Shown here one piece after another: positions 42,147 to 50,461 of a stretch of 64,000 nt of DNA (positions are counted from its first letter, which is position 1; each line of letters starts with the position of its first letter). The DNA lies in NCBI GenBank assembly GCA_035553375.1, contig DATNCY010000209.1:1-64000 (forward strand), read 5' to 3'. The position numbers and the translations under genes are program-made. The notes beneath the pieces are model-generated. The model worked only from the letters and a program-made list of their open reading frames with translations, was not told the origin of the DNA and searched no databases. The stretch comes from JAJPHU01 sp035553375. Its GTDB lineage: Bacteria; Planctomycetota; Planctomycetia; Gemmatales; Gemmataceae.

Positions 42147-43730
42147 ATGATTCGAGCGGCCCATTTGGCGTTGGCCGGTTTCCTTTTGGCCGGCATGAGC
42201 GCGGTTCAGGCGGCGGAGGGAACGCCTCCGGCCGGCACATGGAAACTTACCCTGCCTCTGCTCAAGTCCGGCAGCGATGCCCTGTGGCTGGTAAAGATGG
42301 AGAACAAGGACGGCAAGTGGACCGGCAGCGTTCTCGCCAGCGCGGAAGGACGGACGATGACGCTCGAAGGTTTGAGCGTGACCAAGGACATGCTGCGTTT
42401 ATCTCTCAAATCGCCGGCACAAACCATCGCCTTTGAATTTCGCTTGCCCGCCAACAAATCGACCAAACTGTACGGCGTTCTCAAGCAGCGCGGCGGCGAT
42501 GTCATCCCCGCCGAGTTGGAACAAACCACGTTGACCAAACTCGACGACGCCGAACTCCTCAAGGAGACATTGGCGACCGGGAAAGAAAACGCGGCCATCA
42601 TGCGGGCGGCTCTGACTCTCGTTAATATGGCCGGCGAATCGAAGGCCAAGCCGGAAGAGGTACGCAGCTGGGCGGCTCGTGCCGTCAAAACCGCCGAGGT
42701 GTACGGCCCGCGCTGGCACCGCGACATCGTCGTCCTTGTCGCCGAGATGCTCGGTAAACAAAAAGGCTATGAAGCCATCGCCTTGACCTATGCGCGACAG
42801 GCCGAGCGTTTGCTTGAGGACAAGGATCAGCCCGCCATGCGCAAGCGTGTGCTGGATGCCTTGGCCGTCGCGCTGACCAAGACGGGCAAGACCGACGAGG
42901 CCAAGGAAGTCGAGGCCCGCATCAAGAAGATCAGCTTCGCGATCAAAGCGAAGCCGTTCGCCGGGCGCAAGGGCAAGAGCGATCGCGTGGTACTGGTGGA
43001 GTTGTTCACCGGCGCCGATGCCCTCCAGTGTGTGGCCGCCGAACTAGCCTGCGCCGCGTTGGGCAAGACGTTCAAGCCCAGCGAGGTCGTTTACTTGCAA
43101 TATCATCTGCATGCTCCCAGTCCCGATCCCTTGGCCAATCGCGACAACGAAGCGCGTGTCCGCTTCTATCGCCGCGTTATCCAGAGCCTTCCCAGTGTGC
43201 TGCTCAATGGCGATCTCGTGTCCATCAAGGGCGGCGATGTCGCGGCAGCCTTGGGAACCTACGACGAGTTAGTCGAGTCTCTCGTGCCGCTGCTGGAGAC
43301 GCCCGCGAAGGCAAAAATCAAGGCGATGGTCACGCGCAAGGGTGCCAAGATCAGCATCAATGTCAACGTGTCAGATGTGCCGGGCGATAGCGATGAAATT
43401 CGCGTGCGCGTCGCTTTGGCCGAGGAGCAGGTCGCCTACACTGGTGCGAGTAAGTTGGCCGAGCATACCAACGTCGTCCGCGCCTTCGCCGGCGGCGCGG
43501 AAGGCGAAAAAATCGCCAAGGACAAAGCCTTCGCGAAAACGCTGACCCTCGATCTCGACGAGGTACGCAAAGGATTGCGCGAGGATTTGGACAAAAGGGG
43601 CAAGGACAAACCGTTCCCGAACAAAGAGCGACCGCTTGATCTCAAGAAACTTCGTGTCGTTGTTTTTGTGCAAAACAACACGACGCGCGAAGTCCTTCAG
43701 GCGCTCCAGGTCGATGTGCCGGCGGAATAG
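42147..43730 (+). CDS. Secreted protein with thioredoxin-like domain lacking a CxxC motif
   Basis: 527 aa with a signal peptide (LALAGFLLAGMSAVQAAEG). Residues about 25-130 look like a beta-rich domain; 140-260 are helical, TPR-like (AIALTYARQAERLLEDKDQP). From about 275, DRVVLVELFTGADALQCVAAELACAALG resembles the start of thioredoxin-like or Omp28/DUF1223-type domains, but the active-site CxxC is replaced (a single Cys in LQCVAA). This suggests a non-redox fold; function unknown. The S46 gene is divergent upstream. Confidence 0.6.
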   Translation: MIRAAHLALAGFLLAGMSAVQAAEGTPPAGTWKLTLPLLKSGSDALWLVKMENKDGKWTGSVLASAEGRTMTLEGLSVTKDMLRLSLKSPAQTIAFEFRLPANKSTKLYGVLKQRGGDVIPAELEQTTLTKLDDAELLKETLATGKENAAIMRAALTLVNMAGESKAKPEEVRSWAARAVKTAEVYGPRWHRDIVVLVAEMLGKQKGYEAIALTYARQAERLLEDKDQPAMRKRVLDALAVALTKTGKTDEAKEVEARIKKISFAIKAKPFAGRKGKSDRVVLVELFTGADALQCVAAELACAALGKTFKPSEVVYLQYHLHAPSPDPLANRDNEARVRFYRRVIQSLPSVLLNGDLVSIKGGDVAAALGTYDELVESLVPLLETPAKAKIKAMVTRKGAKISINVNVSDVPGDSDEIRVRVALAEEQVAYTGASKLAEHTNVVRAFAGGAEGEKIAKDKAFAKTLTLDLDEVRKGLREDLDKRGKDKPFPNKERPLDLKKLRVVVFVQNNTTREVLQALQVDVPAE

Positions 43731-43927
43731 TGCGCCTTCGCTTGGCCCTCACGGATCGGTCGGCTGGTAGGGGCTTCTCACCAGCAGGCTGACGCCGGCC
43801 GTTCGCCTGGAATGCCAAAATCGAGAGGGGCAATGCACTCAACCCGTGTTCAATCATTGACCGCGCCGGATGCAGAGCGTAAAGTGAAGGGATAGACTAT
43901 TTCACCCAGGAGCTATCTCCTCATCGG

Positions 43928-44710
43928 ATGCTGACCAAGCGTATTATCCCTTGTCTGGATGTCGAACGCGGCCGAGTCGTCAAAGGCATCAACTTCCTGC
44001 AACTCCGCGATGCCGGCGATCCCGTTGAGGTGGCGCGGCGCTATGAAGAGCAGGGAGCCGATGAACTGGTCTTCCTCGACATCAGCGCCAGTCACGAAGG
44101 CCGAGAGATCATGCTCGACATGGTGCGTCGTGTGGCGGAAGAGATTTTTATGCCGTTCACCGTCGGCGGCGGCATTCGCACCCTGGAAGATGCTACCCGG
44201 CTCATCCAGGCGGGCGCTGAGAAGGTCAGCATCAACTCGGCGGCCGTCAAGACGCCGGAACTGATAACTGCCGTATCACGCAAGTTCGGCAGTTGCGCCA
44301 CCGTCGTCAACATCGACCCGCGGCGCGTACGTGGGCCGGATGGCCGAGAAGTCTGGGAAGTCCACATCAACGGCGGACGGGTGCCGACGGGCTTGGAAGC
44401 CGTCGCCTGGGCGCGGCGCGTTGAGGAGTTGGGAGCCGGTGAGATCGTGTTGACTTCAATGGACGCCGACGGCACCAAGGCCGGTTACGATTTGCCAATC
44501 ACGCGTGCCGTCGCCGACGCGGTGCGTATCCCGGTGGTCGCCAGCGGCGGCGCCGGTTCACCCGAACATCTGTTTGAGGTGCTTACCGAGGGTCGCGCCG
44601 ATGCCGCTCTCGCCGCCAGTATTTTCCATTACAATGAATACGGTATCCCCGCCACCAAGGCGTATCTCGCCGAGCGTGGCGTGCCAATCCGAATGCAGAG
44701 TGCAGAATGA
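43928..44710 (+). CDS. hisF: Imidazole glycerol phosphate synthase cyclase subunit HisF
   Basis: 260 aa. A (beta/alpha)8 barrel converting PRFAR and ammonia (from HisH) to imidazole glycerol phosphate and AICAR in histidine biosynthesis. Catalytic Asp11 (IIPCLDVERGRVVKG) and Asp130 (VVNIDPRR) are present, with the phosphate loops TVGGGIRTLED and VASGGAGSPEH. No other his gene is in the window. The natural C-terminus seems to end near VPIRM; the last residues QSAE and the TGA are supplied by the GCAGAATG repeat that begins at 44691. Start ATG at 43928; SD weak. Confidence 0.97.
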   Translation: MLTKRIIPCLDVERGRVVKGINFLQLRDAGDPVEVARRYEEQGADELVFLDISASHEGREIMLDMVRRVAEEIFMPFTVGGGIRTLEDATRLIQAGAEKVSINSAAVKTPELITAVSRKFGSCATVVNIDPRRVRGPDGREVWEVHINGGRVPTGLEAVAWARRVEELGAGEIVLTSMDADGTKAGYDLPITRAVADAVRIPVVASGGAGSPEHLFEVLTEGRADAALAASIFHYNEYGIPATKAYLAERGVPIRMQSAE

Positions 44711-44773
44711 AGAATGCAGAATTAAAAACAAGTGAGTTTTCATTCTGCATTCTTCATTCTGCACTCTGCATTC
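44691..44773. repeat. GCAGAATG-type inverted repeat, copy 1
   Basis: Left arm GAATGCAGAGTGCAGAATGA continuing to 44731, and its complement, ending CTGCACTCTGCATTC at 44773. It overlaps the 3' end of hisF and lies 17 bp before the PilT start. A second copy is at 58175-58257. Confidence 0.9.
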
Positions 44774-44789
44774 CGCAAAGGAGATTTTG

Positions 44790-45950
44790 ATGGCCACTGC
44801 CGACGTGAAAGCCACTGTCCCAGGAACGCCCCCCACGGCCCCCGCCACGTCACGCCGCGAGCCGGAGGCAAACCGACTCTTCCGCATGGTCATGAAGCAC
44901 GACGCCAGCGACTTGCACCTCAAGTCCGGTCAACCGCCCATGATGCGCTTGCGCGGCGACATCGTGAAAGTGAATTCGCCGCCGCTGTCGGCGGAAGAGA
45001 TGGAAAGATTGCTGCTGCCCATTATGAAGCCCGCCGCCCGCAAGATCCTCGACGAGGAGGGCGGCACGGACTTTTCCTACGTCGTCTACGAGGGCGAAAA
45101 GGAAAACCGCTTCCGCGTCAGCCTCTTCAAGCAACGCGGCAAACTCAGCTTGGTGGCTCGCCGCGTCAACACTTCCATTCCCAGTTTTGCCGGACTTGGG
45201 CTGCCGCCGAGCATCGAGAGCCTGTGCAATTTTCCCGAAGGCCTGGTCATCCTCGCCGGCGTCACCGGCTCCGGCAAAAGCACAACCATCGCCTCCATGC
45301 TCGATTACATCGCCGAGCGCGAGCCGCTGCATATCCTCACCATTGAGGACCCCATCGAGTTCACCTTCACCGACAAGAAGGCTTACTTCAACCAGCGCGA
45401 GATTGGCCTGGATGTCATCGGCTGGCACAAGGGCCTCAAGGACGCGGTGCGACAAGATCCCGATGTCATCCTCATTGGTGAGTTGCGCGATGTCGAGACG
45501 TTCGAGGCCGCCGTTCACGCGGCGGAAACCGGCCACTTGGTCTTCGGCACCATCCATGCTTCCACGGCCTCCTCGACCATCAACCGCATCCTCGACTTGT
45601 TCCCGCCCAACAAGCACGGGGCCATTCGTAAGGCGCTGGCCAACAACCTCAAAGCCGTCGTCGCTCAGAAACTGCTCAAAGGACTCAAGAAGCCGCGCAC
45701 GCCGACCAACGAGATCATGATCGTCAACCCGACCATCCGCAAATTGATCTCCGACGGCGAGGATCTCAAGCTCCAGGACGCGATCAAGATGTTCTACAAC
45801 GAGGGCATGGTCGATTTCACGGAGAATCTGCGCCTGCTCGTCGAACGCGGCGACACCGACAAGCAGACCGCCCTGGAGTTCGCCCCCGATCCCGAGAAAC
45901 TCAAGATGGCCTTCAAGGGCATCAAGGTCTCCGCACCTGGTATTCTCTAA
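44790..45950 (+). CDS. pilT: PilT-type type IV pilus retraction ATPase
   Basis: 386 aa. Walker A GVTGSGKS (157-164), Asp box region, Walker B DVILIGELRD (225-234), His box GTIHASTASS (253-262), matching PilT/PilU hexameric ATPases that power pilus retraction. The N-terminal DASDLHLKSGQPPMMRLRG (38-56) is PilT-typical. AAGGAGATTTTG precedes the ATG. A PilB/GspE-type ATPase follows downstream, so the two likely work on the same pilus or secretion system. C-terminal tail (about 350-386) is longer than in model PilTs. Confidence 0.94.
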   Translation: MATADVKATVPGTPPTAPATSRREPEANRLFRMVMKHDASDLHLKSGQPPMMRLRGDIVKVNSPPLSAEEMERLLLPIMKPAARKILDEEGGTDFSYVVYEGEKENRFRVSLFKQRGKLSLVARRVNTSIPSFAGLGLPPSIESLCNFPEGLVILAGVTGSGKSTTIASMLDYIAEREPLHILTIEDPIEFTFTDKKAYFNQREIGLDVIGWHKGLKDAVRQDPDVILIGELRDVETFEAAVHAAETGHLVFGTIHASTASSTINRILDLFPPNKHGAIRKALANNLKAVVAQKLLKGLKKPRTPTNEIMIVNPTIRKLISDGEDLKLQDAIKMFYNEGMVDFTENLRLLVERGDTDKQTALEFAPDPEKLKMAFKGIKVSAPGIL

Positions 45951-45976
45951 GGGCTTCCGGACAAAATCCTTGCTTG

Positions 45977-46027
45977 CCAGCCCGCAGCGCCAGCAAGGGA
46001 TCTTTCCTTGCTGGCGCTGCGGGCTGG
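45977..46027. repeat. CCAGCCCGCAGCGCC-type palindrome, copy 5
   Basis: Near-perfect arms around a short T-rich loop, 26 bp after the PilT gene stop. Immediately downstream is a CACAGAG-type repeat, so two families stack between PilT and PilB genes. Confidence 0.92.
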
Positions 46028-46059
46028 CAGGGTTTTGTTCGGTAGTTCTAAAGCGAACG

Positions 46060-46172
46060 AACCACAGAGGCACAGAGAAAACAAGAACGGAGAGGAAAGG
46101 AACTCATCAATGGCCGCGGGACTTCTTTGCTTCCTGTCCTGCTCTTCTCTGTGTCTCTGTGCCTCTGTGGTT
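46060..46172. repeat. CACAGAG-type inverted repeat, copy 2 (right arm inside a CDS)
   Basis: Left arm AACCACAGAGGCACAGAGAA (from 46060), right arm ending CTCTGTGCCTCTGTGGTT (46172). The right arm runs through the start of the PilB-type gene in frame and encodes CSSLCLCASVVN. Confidence 0.9.
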
Positions 46173-47948
46173 AATCCTCTCTTTGGCGCGGAGGCGCTCT
46201 TCCCGCGCGGTTCGGGTTTGTACTTTCACCCGGCCAAACTCGTGGTGCTGATTCTCGTCTACTTCGCCTGGCTGCGAACGTGCTGGTGGGTCTATCAGGA
46301 TTGCCTGGACATGAAGTTGCCGGGCGAGATGTGGAACCCTGTCCTTTTGGGCTGCGGCATTGCCGGACTGCTGTTCGTCTGGCTGCTGCCCTGGTTCTCG
46401 TTCGGTTTCCTCGTGCTTATCGTGCTGTACCTGGCGCCGACCCTGTCGTATGTGATGTTGCGCAACGAGAAGGCTTCGCCTGAACAGCGCGTACTTACGC
46501 CGCAGCACCTGCGGAAACTGGTTCGCCGCTGGCTGCGGCTGGATTTGGCCGAGCCGGAAGAAAAGGGCGAAAAACCCATTCCCGTCCGCTTCATCGGCAA
46601 GACCGCCAACGAGAAGGAGGAGGATGGCCGGCGCGTGGCCCGGCTGCAAGGTTCTAAGGGCTACAAGGCCGCCCTCGAAATGATCGCCGAAGCCATTCAG
46701 AAACGAGCCACCGACATTCATCTCGAACCAACCAAGGAGGAGATGGTTGTCCGTTTCCGCATCGACGGCATTATGGAACCGGCCACGCCCTTCGCGCGCG
46801 CGACCGGAGATGCGGCCATCAACATTTTCAAGGTTCTCGCCGACCTCGACATCACCGAAAAACGCAAGCCCCAGGACGGTAGTTTCTCGGCCGAGGTGCT
46901 GGCACCTGCCGGACCAAGTCGGCCGAAGAAGCCCGAAAAGGGGGACGATGAGGAAGCGGAAAGCGACGACGATGAGGAACCGGCCGCGCCTGTCCAGCAA
47001 AAGCGTCAGATCGATTTCCGCGTGGCCACCGCCGGCAGCGTCGTCGGCGAGAAACTTGTCATGCGCATCCTCGATCCGTCGCGGCAGGTGGCCAGCCTGA
47101 CACGCATCGGCATGCGCGAGCCGATGCGCAAGCGCGTCCACGCCACGGTCACCCAACCGCACGGCCTCTTCATCGTCTGCGGCCCAACCGGTGCCGGCAA
47201 AAGCACCACGCTCTATGCCTGTCTCTCCGAGATTGACCGCTATCAGAAAAACGTCATCACCATCGAGAACCCGGTCGAGTACCACATCGACAATGTGACG
47301 CAAATCGAGGTCAACCCGAAAGCCGGCAAGACTTTCGCCTCGGAGTTGCGTAGCATCCTCCGTCAAGATCCCGACGTGATTTATATCGGCGAAATCCGCG
47401 ATCAAGAGACGGCCGAGATCGCCTGTCAAGCGGCTCAGACCGGCCATATGGTCTTCACCACGCTGCACGCCAACGACACCGTCACGGCGCTGGCTCGCCT
47501 GATCGATCTGGGCGTGCAGCCATTCATGGTCGCTAACGCGGTCAGCGCCATACTGGGCCAGCGTCTGGTGCGCGTCCTCTGTTCCCGCTGCAAGCAGCGC
47601 TACAAACCCAACGCTGAGCTTTTGCGCAAGGCCAATCTGCCGGCGGACAAGATCAAGTTCTTCTATCGACCGCCGGAACACAAAAAAGGCGCGGAGAGCG
47701 AGGACGACAGCAGTCCTTCGACGTGCGAGGAATGCGGCGGCACCGGCTACTACGGTCGCACCGGCGTGTTCGAGTTGCTGGAGATGAACGAGGCTCTCAG
47801 AGAGATGATGAAGGAGAATCCCAACTTCAACGCCATCAAGCAAGAAGCGGTGAAGAACGGCATGAAGTACATTCAGGAAGATGGTCTGCGCCAGGTGATC
47901 GAGGGGCACACTTCCATTCAGGAACTCTTGCGCGTGTGCAGTAAATAA
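46110..47948 (+). CDS. PilB/GspE-type assembly ATPase with membrane-spanning N-terminus
   Basis: 612 aa from the ATG at 46110. N-terminal spans at about 43-58 and 78-108 are unusual for PilB. The ATPase core has the MSHA/GspE-like block MIAEAIQKRATDIHLEP, Walker A GPTGAGKST (358-366), Walker B DVIYIGEIRD, His box FTTLHANDTVTA and a zinc-binding CSRCKQRY...CEECGGTGYYGR. An acidic/charged insert (about 264-300, KGDDEEAESDDDEEP) interrupts the N-terminal half of the ATPase. Residues 11-22 are encoded by the CACAGAG repeat arm, so the true ancestral start may be downstream. It follows PilT; no prepilin genes are adjacent. Confidence 0.9.
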   Translation: MAAGLLCFLSCSSLCLCASVVNPLFGAEALFPRGSGLYFHPAKLVVLILVYFAWLRTCWWVYQDCLDMKLPGEMWNPVLLGCGIAGLLFVWLLPWFSFGFLVLIVLYLAPTLSYVMLRNEKASPEQRVLTPQHLRKLVRRWLRLDLAEPEEKGEKPIPVRFIGKTANEKEEDGRRVARLQGSKGYKAALEMIAEAIQKRATDIHLEPTKEEMVVRFRIDGIMEPATPFARATGDAAINIFKVLADLDITEKRKPQDGSFSAEVLAPAGPSRPKKPEKGDDEEAESDDDEEPAAPVQQKRQIDFRVATAGSVVGEKLVMRILDPSRQVASLTRIGMREPMRKRVHATVTQPHGLFIVCGPTGAGKSTTLYACLSEIDRYQKNVITIENPVEYHIDNVTQIEVNPKAGKTFASELRSILRQDPDVIYIGEIRDQETAEIACQAAQTGHMVFTTLHANDTVTALARLIDLGVQPFMVANAVSAILGQRLVRVLCSRCKQRYKPNAELLRKANLPADKIKFFYRPPEHKKGAESEDDSSPSTCEECGGTGYYGRTGVFELLEMNEALREMMKENPNFNAIKQEAVKNGMKYIQEDGLRQVIEGHTSIQELLRVCSK

Positions 47949-47956
47949 AGAGATTT

Positions 47957-48069
47957 AACCACAGAGGCACAGAGACCCAGAGACAAAACATCGAACAAAA
48001 CCAGGGATATAATTTGTCCGGTATTTCTTATTCTTTGTTTTTTCTCTGTGTCTCTGTGCCTCTGTGGTT
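47957..48069. repeat. CACAGAG-type inverted repeat, copy 3
   Basis: TTTAACCACAGAGGCACAGA... on the left and ...CTGTGCCTCTGTGGTTAAA on the right, with an unrelated A+T-richer spacer. It begins 9 bp after the PilB-type stop and ends 31 bp before the CvpA-like gene. The flanks show a TTAA at each end. Confidence 0.9.
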
Positions 48070-48099
48070 AAATCGTTCTGATTCGGAGCGAGGAAGGCT

Positions 48100-48681
48100 A
48101 TGCTGCTTGGTTTTCTTACGGTCCTCATCATGCTCGTCGTCGCCTATGCCTTCTGGCGTCAGGGCGTGCTGCCGGCCTGCGCCATGGCCTTGAATGTCTT
48201 CCTCGCCGGATTAGTGGCCTTCAACTTCTTCGAGCCGATCGCCGCGGAACTGGACCCCATGTTGGCCGAATCGTTCCTGCATGGCTACGAAGATAGTTTG
48301 TGTCTCGTCGTGCTTTTCAGCATCATGCTGGTTTTTCTGCGCTGGGCCACGAACGCCCTGATCCACGCGACCCTCGATTATCACCCCATCCTCCAGCAAG
48401 GCGGTGCCGTCCTGTTTGGGCTGGTGACGGGTTATCTCGTCGCCGGATTTCTACTCTGTGTGGCGCAGACGCTACCCTTCGACCAGCATTTCATGCACTT
48501 CGAGTCCAAGGTTGTCACCGATGCACCGGGAGCAAAAGCACGGCGCGTCATGCCGCCCGATCGCGTATGGTTGGCTCTGATGCACCGAGCCAGTGAAACA
48601 TCCCTCTCGTGGGATGCGCCCTTCGATCCGGATGGCAGTTATGAATTGCGCTACAGTCGAGAACGCCGCTCGCCGGAATAG
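48100..48681 (+). CDS. CvpA-family-like membrane protein
   Basis: 193 aa with about four spans: 3-20 (LGFLTVLIMLVVAYAF), 26-45 (ACAMALNVFLAGLVAF), 63-85 (LCLVVLFSIMLVFLRW) and 100-120 (GAVLFGLVTGYLVAGFLLCV). The arrangement resembles CvpA (colicin V production) proteins. A charged C-terminal tail follows (ERRSPE). CvpA function is poorly defined. GCGAGG precedes the ATG. The following gene is another small membrane protein. Confidence 0.7.
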   Translation: MLLGFLTVLIMLVVAYAFWRQGVLPACAMALNVFLAGLVAFNFFEPIAAELDPMLAESFLHGYEDSLCLVVLFSIMLVFLRWATNALIHATLDYHPILQQGGAVLFGLVTGYLVAGFLLCVAQTLPFDQHFMHFESKVVTDAPGAKARRVMPPDRVWLALMHRASETSLSWDAPFDPDGSYELRYSRERRSPE

Positions 48682-48740
48682 TGAACGGCCATAACGCGGC
48701 TCTAACCCGCGAATGCAATAGATTTCGGAGGAATTGACCC

Positions 48741-49145
48741 GTGCCTGTTGTGTCCCTTGTGTTTGGTATCCTACTGATCGCTCTGGGTGTTTGGGGCCGT
48801 TTCGGCGGCGACCTGGGCTTGTGGACACCGCTGGGCTTCGCCCCACCGGATCACCTCAGTGGGACGGCTTTGATTCCCGCCTATGTGGGCGCGGCCCTCG
48901 TTGTGTTCGGTCTGCTCGCCTTGAAGGAGAGCCTGCTCAAGCACGCCATGCACGGTGCCGCCATGATCGGCTTACTCGGCCTGGCAGCCTCGCTCGGCCG
49001 TCTCATCGCGACGGGCAACGTGAAGGGCATCGGCGGCGTAAGCCTTGTTGTGATGGCGATCTTGTGTGGCGTCTTTGTCGCTCTGTGCGTCAATTCGTTC
49101 ATTCAGGCCCGTCGTCGCCGTCGAGCTGCCGCAACGGGCCTGTGA
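48741..49145 (+). CDS. Small four-span membrane protein (hypothetical)
   Basis: 134 aa. Four hydrophobic segments (about 3-20, 46-62, 71-88, 98-118) and a basic tail (QARRRRRAAATGL). TTCGGAGGAATTGACCC places the start at the GTG of 48741. It follows the CvpA-like gene by 59 bp and may be co-transcribed. The family is not recognised. Confidence 0.7.
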   Translation: MPVVSLVFGILLIALGVWGRFGGDLGLWTPLGFAPPDHLSGTALIPAYVGAALVVFGLLALKESLLKHAMHGAAMIGLLGLAASLGRLIATGNVKGIGGVSLVVMAILCGVFVALCVNSFIQARRRRRAAATGL

Positions 49146-49257
49146 TCGCTCGAATTCCACGAATCCAGAGCGTCGGAGCTGGGCTTTCCAGCCCGACCCT
49201 ACGGGCCTGTTTTGAGAGGCTATTCTCGCCCAGTATTTCGCCAGTCAAATTGAACCA

Positions 49258-49812
49258 TTAGTCGATGCGTGCAAAACGCCACACCGGGACATGCGGCGGC
49301 AAGCAGCCGGAATAGTAAGCCTCCGGCCCGATCGACTCACGCAGCTTCTTGAGCGCCTGACGCCGTACCGTCACATAGTAATAATCGCAGCGGGCATCGC
49401 GAACCGTATCCCAGATTTGATAGAGGCGATCCGATTCTTGTAGCGCCTCATGCAACGCCCATCGGCAGTTCAGATCCAGGGCTTGCCGGCTGTCGAGGTG
49501 CTGCCGATAGGCCCGATTAAACGATAACAACTCGTTGATGAGACCGCGATCGGGGAAGCGCATGCCATCGCACAGCGGCGGGGCGTCGATCAGATCTTGA
49601 TAACGGTGGCGGAGCAGTTTAAGGTCCGCCCCGAAATCTTCCGGCCGCGTGAGGACATAGCGGAGTTCGCGTGGGTCAAGGATTTCCCAGGACATGGCAA
49701 CCGTTTGCAAGGTTGGTCGAACAGTCGCGAACTCCTCGGCGGACGGCAACTCGGCCTTGTCCGGCGACGCCGTCAGCAGTGCCACAGCCAATGCATAGTT
49801 CAGGGGGAACAT
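49258..49812 (-). CDS. Hypothetical protein, possibly secreted
   Basis: 184 aa. A short hydrophobic start (MFPLNYALAVALLTASPDKA) may be a signal peptide; the rest is helical and Arg/Tyr/Leu-rich (LRHRYQDLIDAPPLCDGMRF, LNCRWALHEALQESDRLYQI). GGAGTATGAAGC precedes the ATG. It is convergent with the small membrane protein gene at 49145. I recognise no family or motif. Confidence 0.65.
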   Translation of the reverse strand: MFPLNYALAVALLTASPDKAELPSAEEFATVRPTLQTVAMSWEILDPRELRYVLTRPEDFGADLKLLRHRYQDLIDAPPLCDGMRFPDRGLINELLSFNRAYRQHLDSRQALDLNCRWALHEALQESDRLYQIWDTVRDARCDYYYVTVRRQALKKLRESIGPEAYYSGCLPPHVPVWRFARID

Positions 49813-50461
49813 GCTTCATACTCCTGCCACGTCGGCGCGGAGCATCCACGTCGCCACCCAAATGGCAGCGTGAACGCACCGGCAAACCTCGTTTGCGCGG
49901 GATCGACTCGTACTATTAGGTACTCGGGCGAAGGACGGAAACGGCGGGTCGTGCGCCGAGGAGCTTCCTTGAAAGTGGACCCACGTTATCGGGTCTATCG
50001 GAGCAGCAACCTCTCTCTGTCAACCGTAGCTTACAAATCCCTTCCCATCTTCTCGCGGAGAATCCTTCTCCATCGATTTCCTCCTTCCAAGGTCCGTTTG
50101 TATCAGACGCGAGCGGACCTCTTTTCGACTTTATCGCAATTCCTTTTTTTTCTCTAGCCGAGCCGGCCTCCATTCCATAGTAAATTGCATTTGCAATTGG
50201 CGTGCCAAGGTGTACCATGAAACGTCTTTTATGAAAATGATTGAAAAAACGAGGCCTATTGTATAAAAAAACACGCTATAATTACTTACTAATTAAGCAC
50301 TTGCGCTGATAGTCTTCGTCGTTTCGCGTGGGCGCAACCTTGGCGAGGGAGAGAGTTTAGCCATGAGGGGGCAGTAGCGGCGTTTCACGCAATTTGCTAC
50401 GCGGCTGGGCAACTATTGAGCGAAATGATGGCTTGGCAAGCGAAAACGGGAGAATCCTCGC
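49813..50461. other. 649-bp intergenic region, A+T-rich at its right end
   Basis: No gene is supported: frames on both strands (for example minus 50218-49916) are short and unlike known proteins. From about 50170 to 50300 the base composition drops to A+T-rich, unlike anything else in the window. The region should contain promoters for both neighbours. Confidence 0.5.
50241..50282 (+). promoter_or_regulatory. Candidate A+T-rich promoter for the class-IV aminotransferase
   Basis: TTGAAA (50241-50246) with TATAAA 15 bp further on (50262-50267), and a perfect TATAAT at 50277-50282. Both lie about 180 bp upstream of the aminotransferase start, leaving a long leader. The exact pairing of -35 and -10 is ambiguous. 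Confidence 0.35.

Noticed and set aside
44850..46073. Minus-strand 407-codon frame
   Set aside because: Antisense shadow of pilT and of the palindrome after it.
46107..47909. Minus-strand 600-codon frame
   Set aside because: Antisense shadow of the PilB-type gene; the plus-strand protein has full ATPase motifs.
49916..50218. Minus-strand 100-codon frame
   Set aside because: Low-complexity composition, no ribosome-binding site, and it spans the base-composition change.
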